Shown here piece after piece: positions 26,520 to 33,627 of a stretch of 64,000 nt of DNA. Location of the stretch: NCBI GenBank assembly GCA_038523925.1, contig JBCBIY010000002.1, forward strand, positions 1 through 64,000. The letters are read 5' to 3'. The first letter of the stretch is position 1; the number at the start of each line of letters is the position of its first letter. The DNA comes from JBCBWG01 sp038523925. GTDB lineage: Bacteria > Pseudomonadota > Alphaproteobacteria > Rhizobiales > Hyphomicrobiaceae. Below the pieces are notes generated by a model. That model had not been told where the DNA came from, made no database searches, and saw only the letters and a program-made list of their open reading frames with translations. The translations under genes and the position numbers were made by a program.

Positions 26520-28532
26520 TCAGGTGCGCTTGGCGCCATGACAGACCTGCCGCGCCATCGCCGCGACCCGTGCCGACGTAATGCCGAAGTGCTCGTAGAG
26601 TTCGGGGCCGGGGCCGGATGCGCCGAAGCCATCCATGCCGACAAACGCGCCGCCGCGCCCGATCCACTCGTGCCAGCAATGGCCGACACCGGCTTCGACC
26701 GCGACGCGCGGCGCATCGCCAAGCACCGATTGTTTGTAGGCACCATCTGCCTCGCGGAAGAGCTCCATGCACGGCATCGATACGACAGCGGCGTCGAGGC
26801 CTTCGGCTGCCAGTTCATCGGCGGCTGCGAGCGCCAGTCCCATTTCAGAGCCGGTCGCAAGCAGCGTCACATCACGCCCGCCCGACGGTTCGCGGACGAC
26901 ATATGCGCCAAGCCCGGTCTTGTTGTCGGGCGTCGCGTCATCGCGGAACGGCGTCACGCCCTGCCGCGTCAATGCAAGGATCGAGGGGCCGCTCGCCCGC
27001 GTGACCGCAAGCTGCCAGGCCTCAGCCGTCTCGATCCCGTCTGCGGGCCGGAACACGGCGACGTTCGGCATCGCGCGCAGCGCCGCCAGATGTTCGACCG
27101 GCTGGTGGGTTGGCCCGTCCTCGCCGAGGCCGATGGAGTCGTGTGTCATCACGTAGACGACGCGCTGTCCCATCAATGCCGATAAGCGGATTGCGGGGCG
27201 GCAGTAGTCAGTAAAGACCAGGAACGTGCCGCCGTACGGGATGATGCCGCCGTAAAGCGCCATGCCGTTCATGGCGGCGGCCATGCCGTGCTCGCGAATG
27301 CCGTAGTGGATGTAATCGCCGCTGAAATCTTCCGACGTGATGACGGCGCTCGCCTTGGTCTTGGTGTTGTTCGAGCCGGTCAGGTCAGCCGAGCCGCCAA
27401 TCAGTGCAGGTACCGCAGGCTGGATGTGACCAAGGGTGTCCTGCGACCACACCCGGGTTGCCTTGGGCTTCTCGGCGGCAAGCGCTGCTTCCTTTGCCTG
27501 GACAACTGCCGACGTCAGCGCTGCCTCGCCGTGATCATTCAGCGCCGCATCGCGCTGCGCCTTCGCCGGATTGTCCGAGGCAGCCCAGGCCTTCTGCCAC
27601 GCGGCAAACTCATCCACCGCGCGCGCACCAACCGCGCGCCAGGCAACCATCACGTCGTCCGGCACCTCGAACGGCTGCGCCTTCCATCCGATCGCCTCGC
27701 GTGTGGCCGCGATCTCGTCTGCGCCGAGCGGAGCGCCGTGTGATCCGGCAGTGCCCGCCTTGTTCGGCGCGCCGTAGCCGATCGTTGTTTTGCACGCAAT
27801 CAGCCACGGCTTCCTGTCGTCGGCCGTCGCCGTAGAAATCGCCTTGTCGATGTCTGCGTGATCATGGCCACCGGCGCGCGCGGTGTTCCAACCGGCAGCC
27901 GCAAACCGGGCTAGATGGTCTTCCGACGTCGACAGCGATGTCGGCCCGTCAATAGAGATGCCGTTGTCGTCAAACAGCACAATCAGGCGGCCGAGCCTCA
28001 GGTGGCCCGCGAGCGAGATCGCTTCCTGACTGATGCCTTCCATCAGGCAGCCGTCACCGGCGATGACGAACGTGCGGTGGGCGACGAGGTCATTCCCGAG
28101 CCGCGCATTCCAGAGCCGTTCGGCAAGGGCAAATCCAACGGCGTTGGCAAGCCCCTGACCCAGCGGGCCGGTCGTTGTCTCAATGCCGGGCGCATGGCCG
28201 AACTCGGGATGGCCTGCCGTTGGCTGGCCGATCTGGCGGAAATTGCGGATCGCGTCCATCGAGATGCCTGGCGTGCCAGTCAGGTGGAGCAGGGCATAGA
28301 GCAACATCGAGCCGTGACCGGCCGACAGGATGAACCGGTCGCGATTGTGCCAGCCAGGCTCTGAGGCGAGGAACTTGAGGTGCTTTGAAAACAGCACCGT
28401 TGCGACGTCGGCCATGCCCATCGGCATGCCGGGATGGCCGGATTTGGCGGCTTCCACCGCATCCATCGCAAGTGCGCGGATGGCGTTTGCCATGCGCGGA
28501 TAATCTGCCTCCGACGGCAACGTGCCGGCCAT
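26520..28532 (-). CDS. tkt: Transketolase
   Basis: A 670-aa thiamine-diphosphate enzyme of the pentose phosphate and Calvin cycles. It opens with ANAIRALAMDAVEAAKSGHPG, has GHGSMLLYALLHLTG, the TPP-binding GDGCLMEG followed by NNGISIDG-type residues, and the pyrimidine domain with GIREHGMAAAMNG and THDSIGLGEDGPTHQP. The length is usual. ATG 28532 is selected over an upstream in-frame start at 28544 because MAGTLPSEADYPRMANAIRA fits family N-termini. It is the first gene of the tkt-pgk-gph run. Confidence 0.97.
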   Translation of the reverse strand: MAGTLPSEADYPRMANAIRALAMDAVEAAKSGHPGMPMGMADVATVLFSKHLKFLASEPGWHNRDRFILSAGHGSMLLYALLHLTGTPGISMDAIRNFRQIGQPTAGHPEFGHAPGIETTTGPLGQGLANAVGFALAERLWNARLGNDLVAHRTFVIAGDGCLMEGISQEAISLAGHLRLGRLIVLFDDNGISIDGPTSLSTSEDHLARFAAAGWNTARAGGHDHADIDKAISTATADDRKPWLIACKTTIGYGAPNKAGTAGSHGAPLGADEIAATREAIGWKAQPFEVPDDVMVAWRAVGARAVDEFAAWQKAWAASDNPAKAQRDAALNDHGEAALTSAVVQAKEAALAAEKPKATRVWSQDTLGHIQPAVPALIGGSADLTGSNNTKTKASAVITSEDFSGDYIHYGIREHGMAAAMNGMALYGGIIPYGGTFLVFTDYCRPAIRLSALMGQRVVYVMTHDSIGLGEDGPTHQPVEHLAALRAMPNVAVFRPADGIETAEAWQLAVTRASGPSILALTRQGVTPFRDDATPDNKTGLGAYVVREPSGGRDVTLLATGSEMGLALAAADELAAEGLDAAVVSMPCMELFREADGAYKQSVLGDAPRVAVEAGVGHCWHEWIGRGGAFVGMDGFGASGPGPELYEHFGITSARVAAMARQVCHGAKRT

Positions 28533-28639
28533 GCGTCTCTCCACATCTAACGTCAGCCGCTGTGTAGAGGTCTGCCCCGGTCGCGTCCAGCAGGCGGCCG
28601 GCGCGCAAACACCGTATTTGTTGGCGAATGCGAGACGCA

Positions 28640-28664
28640 GCGGGCCCGGCCGGACCGGACCCGC
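28640..28664 (-). terminator. GC-rich hairpin after the fasciclin gene
   Basis: Arms 28640-28649 and 28655-28664 pair over 10 bp (one G-T pair) around a 5-nt loop, 10 bp beyond the fasciclin stop on the minus strand. It lacks a T-tract, so termination is only likely. Confidence 0.45.
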
Positions 28665-28673
28665 CGCACACTG

Positions 28674-29168
28674 TTAGTTCGGGATCAGCACGCGATCGAT
28701 GACGTGGATGACGCCATTGGAGGCGCGCACATTGGCGGCCACGACCTTCGAGCGGTTCACGCGGACACCCTTGCGCGTCTTACGCAGATGCACGCCCGGA
28801 CCCGCAAGCGTGTGGGCCCGCGAGCGGCCGAACTTGATACGGCCCGCCGTCACGCGCTTGCCGAGCACATGATAGAGCAGGATTTTGCGCAGCTTCTTGC
28901 GGTTGCGCGGCTTCAAGAGGTTGCGGATCGTTTTCTTGCCGAGCTTGGCGAAGGCTGCGTCGGTCGGCGCGAAGACGGTCAGGTTCCGCCGGCTCGCCAG
29001 CACGTTAGCAAGGCCTGCGGCCTTGGCGGCTGCGATCAGCGTGTTGAATTGTCCGGCGTTGGCGGCGGTTCGGACGATGTTCTTGCGGGCTTCGGCCGAA
29101 GTCGGCGAAAGCGCCATCGAGAGCGCGAGGACGGCGGCAGCCATCACCGCCATGAAGCGTGATGTCAC
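28674..29168 (-). CDS. Secreted fasciclin (FAS1) domain protein
   Basis: A 164-aa exported protein with a signal peptide (about residues 1-28, AVLALSMALSPTSAEA). One FAS1 domain follows. The family pattern is clear: NLTVFAPTDAAFAKL (H1), LRKILLYHVLGKRVTAGRI (H2 and the YH motif), and ASNGVIHVIDRVLIPN at the end. It is unusually rich in Arg and Lys (RKNRKKLRK-like stretches), so the mature protein should be very basic. GTG 29168 has GGGAGAG 7 nt upstream; ATG 29153 is an alternative. FAS1 proteins mediate adhesion; the role here is unknown. Confidence 0.9.
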   Translation of the reverse strand: MTSRFMAVMAAAVLALSMALSPTSAEARKNIVRTAANAGQFNTLIAAAKAAGLANVLASRRNLTVFAPTDAAFAKLGKKTIRNLLKPRNRKKLRKILLYHVLGKRVTAGRIKFGRSRAHTLAGPGVHLRKTRKGVRVNRSKVVAANVRASNGVIHVIDRVLIPN

Positions 29169-29375
29169 GGGTGGTCTCTCCCAGTTTTGATTTTCGTTTG
29201 CAGATCCGCACGCAGTGCCCCTGCAGCGGAGGATCACAGGAATGCGATCGGTAAGTTTACGGCGCATGTTGCGCTTGCCGATGCCTCAGCGGCGTTCAAA
29301 CAAGTTTGATGGCGCGCTGACGGTCAGCGGTGATCCACATGCGTAAGCGGGCTGGACGTCAGGCCATCGTGTCAG

Positions 29376-30275
29376 TCAGGTGGCGGTTTTGATGAACGTT
29401 TCGACCTCAGCGCGCACGGGCAGACCGGCGCGGGCGCCGAGCCTCTGACATTTGAGTGCCGCGACGGCTGCAGCGAACTGCGCGCAGTGTCGGATCGCCT
29501 GGCCTTCTGAGAGGGCGAGCGTGAAAGCGCCGTGAAACGCATCGCCTGCGCCCGTCGTATCCACCGTCGCCACATCAAAGGCCGGAACCGTACCGCCACC
29601 AAAGGGGTCGCGCCACACATAACCGCGCTCGCCAAGCGTCACGCCGGCGTGGCGCGGCCCGTAAAGCATGATGCGATCGAGCCGGTCGCGCAGGTCGAGA
29701 TCTGGCAGGAAGCTCTCCAGCGCGCCCTCCGAGAAGATGGCGTAGTCCGTCAGGGCAAGCAGTTCGGGCAATGCATCGCGCGCACCGAGATCAGCATCGA
29801 GGATTGTTGGGATCGCAAGCGACCGGGCATGCGTGAACGCCGCGCGCACAGCTTCCAGCCAGCGGAGGTCGGCGAGGACCGCATCGGCTCCCTCCATTCG
29901 CTCGAGCGGCAGCCAGCTTGTCGCCGACGGCATATCGATATCGCGCGCGCCAACGATCATGCGCTCGCCATTGCGATCGACGATCACAGCAGACGTCGAC
30001 GAGCGCGCGCCCTCGAAGCGTTCGACGCCGCGAATGTCGACACCGGCTGATTCGAGCCCGCGCCGGATGCGCACGCCAGCATCGTCGTCGCCAACGCGGC
30101 TCCACAGTTCGACTTCGCCGCCAAGCTTTGCGATGGCCGCCGCCGCGTTTGCCGCCATGCCACCGCCGGTTTCAACGTGCTCGAGCGCCCGCGTCTTCGT
30201 CGGCCCGGCAGGCAAGTCTTCGACGCGGTAGATCCGGTCGAGCGCCGCATGGCCAACGCAGATGATGCGCGTCAC
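29376..30275 (-). CDS. PfkB-family (ribokinase-like) sugar kinase
   Basis: A 299-aa kinase of the PfkB family. The N-terminal strand IICVGHAALDRIYRVEDLPAG is typical, GGGMAANAAAAIAKLGG is the sugar-binding signature, and DTTGAGDAFHGAFTLAL is PfkB signature 2 with the catalytic Asp and the anion-hole glycines. The substrate is not determinable; some relatives phosphorylate sulfofructose or ketohexoses. GTG 30275 overlaps the stop of the KefB/C-like gene (GTGA), so the two are translationally coupled. Confidence 0.88.
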   Translation of the reverse strand: MTRIICVGHAALDRIYRVEDLPAGPTKTRALEHVETGGGMAANAAAAIAKLGGEVELWSRVGDDDAGVRIRRGLESAGVDIRGVERFEGARSSTSAVIVDRNGERMIVGARDIDMPSATSWLPLERMEGADAVLADLRWLEAVRAAFTHARSLAIPTILDADLGARDALPELLALTDYAIFSEGALESFLPDLDLRDRLDRIMLYGPRHAGVTLGERGYVWRDPFGGGTVPAFDVATVDTTGAGDAFHGAFTLALSEGQAIRHCAQFAAAVAALKCQRLGARAGLPVRAEVETFIKTAT

Positions 30276-32131
30276 GCGTCCGCCTCCGCGCGCGACTGCC
30301 GCTCGGCAATGGCCTTTGCATCCTGTTTGCCAAGGTCGGCGTTTAGCTCCTCGTCGCTCGCGTCATCATCGAAAATGCGCGCCAGGTTTTCAGCGTCCGT
30401 GCGCGCCCGCTCACGAAGCTTCTCGTCGTCGGTATAGTGCTGGTAGTCGTCGATCAGCCGGTGGCGGTCGTGCTCGTCGAAAGCCTTGACCGCAAAGTCC
30501 GCATCGCGCTCGCTCTCGCCAAGCCCCAGCAGCAGTTCGCGGCTGACATCGAGTGCGGAAAGGTAGGTATCGCGTTGAATATACGTGATGCCGAGCTCCA
30601 TCAGCCGGTGATAATGCACGCGGTGCCGCGCCCGCGCGAAAATCGGCAGATCAGGGAAATTGGCCTTCAGGATGGTGGCGCAACGCATCGATTGCTCAAC
30701 ATCGTCAATCGCGAGCACCAGCGCGCGAGCCTCATCGACGCGGGCGGCCATGAGAATGTCCATGCGCGCTGGATCGCCGAAGTAGGCTTCGCTACCGAAC
30801 GACTTCACAAGTTGGATCTGCGCGGGGTCGGTATCGAGCGCGATAAACGGGATCCGCTTTGCGCGGAGGATGCGCGCCGTAATCTGACCGAACCGGCCAA
30901 AGCCCGCGATGATTACGTGGCCTGATGTGTCCTCAGGCATTGCGTCAGGCTTGGAGCTGCCAGACTTCGGCTTCGGCAACAGATAGTGGTCAAGCAGCAG
31001 CAAGAGCGGTGTCGCGGCCATCGAGAGTGTGACGACGAGCGCGCCGAGGTTGGCTGCAAAGTCATTGAGCACAGCATTGGCCGCGCCGGCTGCGAGCAGG
31101 ACAAACGCGAATTCCCCGCCCTGGCTGAGCGATAAACCGAGCCTGCGCGAGCCCCAGTTGTCGAGCCCGTGCGTCTTGCCGATCGCGAACAGGACCGCGA
31201 ACTTGATCACAACCAGCCCGACGACGAGAGACAGGATCGCGACGGGCTCCGAGAGCAGCAGATTGAATTCAAGCGACATGCCGACGGCTGTGAAGAACAG
31301 CCCGAGCAGCAGCCCTTCGAACGGCTTGAGGTCGGCCTCTAGCTCGTGGCGATAAGAGCTTTCGGCGAGCAGTGCGCCTGCAATAAAGCCGCCGAGTGAA
31401 GGCGAGAGCCCGGCCCATTGCATGATCGCGGCCGTACCGACCACGGTGAGCAGCGCAAGCGCTGTCATCGCCTCCTTCACCTTCGTCAGCGCGACAAGGC
31501 GAAGGACGTGTTCGAGCACGAAGCGCCCGATCAGAATGACGGCGATGAGAACGCCGACGGCCTTGAGCGCGGCCGTCATGTCCATGGCGCTTGCGGCATC
31601 GACGGCGACGACTGCAAACAGCGGTGCAAACGCGATCAACGGGATCGCTGCGATGTCTTGGAACAGCAGGATCGAGAAGCCGAGCCGGCCATGACGCTGC
31701 GTGAGCTCGCCGTTCTCTTCGAGCACCTGCAGCGCGAACGCGGTCGACGAGAGTGCAAGCGCCAGCCCAAGGAAGATCGCAGTCAGCCAGACGAACCCGA
31801 GCGACCACGCAACGGCTGCGAGGATCGCGCCCGTGATCAGCATCTGCGACCCACCGGCACCAATGATCGCGTTGCGCATCGCCCAGAGCCGCTTCGGCCG
31901 CAGCTCAAGGCCGATCAGGAAAAGAAGCAGGACAACGCCAAATTCGGCGATGTGCAGAAACTCCTTCGCCTCGTAGGCCTTAAAGACCCCGGAGACACCG
32001 TAGGGACCCAGCAGGATGCCGGCGAAGAGATAGCCAAGCACCGTGCCGACCTTGAGCCATCGGGCCAAGGGCGCAGCGATTGCTGCAGCAGCCAGCAAAA
32101 GCGCGATCTCTGCGAAACCGATATGATCCAT
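30272..32131 (-). CDS. CPA2-family K+/H+ antiporter, KefB/KefC type, with TrkA-N (RCK) domain
   Basis: A 619-aa inner-membrane antiporter. About 12 helices (residues 1-390) begin IGFAEIALLLAAAAIAAPLA and include GYLFAGILLGPYG and LLLFLIGLELRPKRLW, the CPA2 signatures. From about 405 a Rossmann RCK domain follows (HVIIAGFGRFGQITARIL, then FIALDTDPAQI). The C-terminus is charged and acidic. KefB/C channels protect against electrophiles through K+ efflux and cytoplasmic acidification; no KefF/KefG subunit is adjacent. ATG 32131 is chosen since the membrane domain begins there. It is divergent from rpoE and coupled to the sugar kinase gene. Confidence 0.92.
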   Translation of the reverse strand: MDHIGFAEIALLLAAAAIAAPLARWLKVGTVLGYLFAGILLGPYGVSGVFKAYEAKEFLHIAEFGVVLLLFLIGLELRPKRLWAMRNAIIGAGGSQMLITGAILAAVAWSLGFVWLTAIFLGLALALSSTAFALQVLEENGELTQRHGRLGFSILLFQDIAAIPLIAFAPLFAVVAVDAASAMDMTAALKAVGVLIAVILIGRFVLEHVLRLVALTKVKEAMTALALLTVVGTAAIMQWAGLSPSLGGFIAGALLAESSYRHELEADLKPFEGLLLGLFFTAVGMSLEFNLLLSEPVAILSLVVGLVVIKFAVLFAIGKTHGLDNWGSRRLGLSLSQGGEFAFVLLAAGAANAVLNDFAANLGALVVTLSMAATPLLLLLDHYLLPKPKSGSSKPDAMPEDTSGHVIIAGFGRFGQITARILRAKRIPFIALDTDPAQIQLVKSFGSEAYFGDPARMDILMAARVDEARALVLAIDDVEQSMRCATILKANFPDLPIFARARHRVHYHRLMELGITYIQRDTYLSALDVSRELLLGLGESERDADFAVKAFDEHDRHRLIDDYQHYTDDEKLRERARTDAENLARIFDDDASDEELNADLGKQDAKAIAERQSRAEADA

Positions 32132-32237
32132 TCGGGTTTGCCCTGGCTTAGAACGAAGTGTGTGCCGGCGTGCCGCCCGTTGACCGTCGCCAAACGTCGG
32201 ACTTTTGTCGTGCGTCAGGTTGCACAGCAGCAATCCA

Positions 32238-32266
32238 TGATCCGCACCCGATATGACCCCGTAAGC
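32238..32266 (+). promoter_or_regulatory. Candidate RpoE (ECF11)-dependent promoter of rpoE-chrR
   Basis: TGATCC at 32238-32243, an 18-bp spacer, then TAAGC at 32262-32266. From memory, the Rhodobacter RpoE promoter is TGATCC about 18 bp before TAAGA; this differs by one base. The start of transcription would fall near 32273. It implies autoregulation of the sigma/anti-sigma pair. Confidence 0.7.
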
Positions 32267-32352
32267 GCCACTGAACCATCACGGGGTCGCGTATGCTTAG
32301 CACTTTGAACGTGGTTGCGCCGAGGGCAGGGATACGGTTGGAAACTGTCGGT

Positions 32353-32886
32353 ATGTCTGACCTGCTGTATCGCATTGCGCAATCCCGCGATCCGGATGCC
32401 TTCGCCGAACTATTCGACAATTACGCGCCGCGTCTGAAGTCTTACATGATGCGGCAAGGTGCCGACTCTGCGACCGCCGAAGAGCTGGCGCAGGAGACGC
32501 TCTTAACCGTTTGGCGGAAGGCCGCGCTGTACTCTGGCGAGAAGGGTAGCGCGTCGACTTGGATTTACACCATCGCGCGGAACCTGCGGATCGACCGCAT
32601 TCGCCGCGAACATCCGTGGCAGGAGCTGCCGGAAGGCCACAACGAGGAGGCGTCTGACGATACGCCACCCGATGAGGCTGTCTCCGAAAGAGAGCGATCC
32701 GCGCGGGTTCAGGCTGCGTTAGGTGAGCTTCCAGGGGAACAGCACGAGGTTGTGGTGCTCTCGTACCTGGAAGGGCTTTCGCACAGTGAGATTGCAGAGC
32801 GGCTCGGGTTGCCGCTTGGGACAGTGAAATCGCGAATGCGTCTTGCGTACCAGAAACTCCGCGAGACGGTTGAGGATCTACAATGA
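32353..32886 (+). CDS. rpoE: ECF sigma factor, RpoE/ECF11 group
   Basis: About 177 aa. Sigma region 2 spans roughly residues 15-85 (DAFAELFDNYAPRLKSYMM, EELAQETLLTVWRKA, WIYTIARNLRIDRIRR). Region 4 spans about 115-170 (LPGEQHEVVVLSYLEGLSHSE, then LGLPLGTVKSRMRLAYQKLR). It is followed by a ChrR-type zinc anti-sigma factor with an ATGA overlap, the RpoE-ChrR arrangement that answers singlet oxygen in Rhodobacter. ATG 32353 puts the protein start at MSDLLYRIAQSRDPDAF, usual for ECF factors; ATG 32293 is in frame 20 codons earlier and cannot be excluded. The promoter upstream matches the expected self-type. Confidence 0.93.
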   Translation: MSDLLYRIAQSRDPDAFAELFDNYAPRLKSYMMRQGADSATAEELAQETLLTVWRKAALYSGEKGSASTWIYTIARNLRIDRIRREHPWQELPEGHNEEASDDTPPDEAVSERERSARVQAALGELPGEQHEVVVLSYLEGLSHSEIAERLGLPLGTVKSRMRLAYQKLRETVEDLQ

Positions 32887-33515
32887 CGAAGATTGCGCAC
32901 CATCCAGACCACGCGACGCTGATGAGCTTCGCAGCCGGCGCCCTGCCGGAGTCACTCGCGGCTGTTGTGGCGACGCATAACGCCATGTGCCCGAGCTGCC
33001 GCGCTGAAGTGCGGCGGATGGAGCGGGTGGGTGCCGCGCTTATGTCGGCGATGGAGAAGCAGTCTGTCGCACCCGTGCCGCAGGCAGCCCTCTCAATGCC
33101 GCAGGCCGACGCGGCCCGCGACGCCGAGCCCGTGAGCGACGATCCGATTGAGCGGCTCGTTGGGTCCTCGCTCGAGGACGTGAAGTGGAAGCGCCTCGGC
33201 CTTGGCGTCTGGCATTACCCGATCGAGACCAAGTCACCGGACGGTGGCGATCTGCGCCTGATCAAGGTGCAGAAGGGCCAGGCGATGCCCGAGCACGGCC
33301 ACGGCGGAAGCGAACTGACGCTCGTGCTTGATGGCTCATACACTGACGAGATCGGCACCTTTGGCGCTGGCGATGTGGCAGACCTCGACGACACTATCGA
33401 GCACAGGCCGATCGCAGATAGTGACACCGGTTGCATTTGCCTCATCGCGAGCGAGCGGAAGGCGCGCTTCACCGGCGTGATCGGCCGGCTGCTGCAGCCG
33501 TTTACCGGGATCTGA
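32883..33515 (+). CDS. chrR: ChrR-type zinc anti-sigma factor with cupin domain
   Basis: A 210-aa cytoplasmic anti-sigma factor that holds RpoE until singlet oxygen is sensed. The zinc-binding anti-sigma domain carries H6, H32, C36 and C39 (H-x3-C-x2-C). The C-terminal cupin carries H138, H140, E144 and H174 (EHGHGGSE, then IEHRP). These reproduce the Rhodobacter ChrR ligand set (from memory H6, H31, C35, C38 and H141, H143, E147, H177) with constant offsets, so both zinc sites should be functional. It overlaps rpoE by ATGA. A terminator follows at 33572-33610. Confidence 0.94.
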   Translation: MTKIAHHPDHATLMSFAAGALPESLAAVVATHNAMCPSCRAEVRRMERVGAALMSAMEKQSVAPVPQAALSMPQADAARDAEPVSDDPIERLVGSSLEDVKWKRLGLGVWHYPIETKSPDGGDLRLIKVQKGQAMPEHGHGGSELTLVLDGSYTDEIGTFGAGDVADLDDTIEHRPIADSDTGCICLIASERKARFTGVIGRLLQPFTGI

Positions 33516-33571
33516 CGTGGGCTGGCCGGGCGCGGCCGTAAGCCTGTCACGCACGACGTACTTGAAAATCA

Positions 33572-33610
33572 AAGGCCGCCTTGGGATGACCAGTCCGGGG
33601 GCGGCTTTTT
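33572..33610 (+). terminator. Intrinsic terminator of rpoE-chrR
   Basis: GCCGCC (33575-33580) pairs with GGCGGC (33600-33605), followed by TTTTT. The 19-nt loop is long but may fold further. It isolates the sigma operon from the following WD40 gene, which starts 18 bp later. Confidence 0.7.
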
Positions 33611-33627
33611 CGTGTGTGGAGCGAGAC

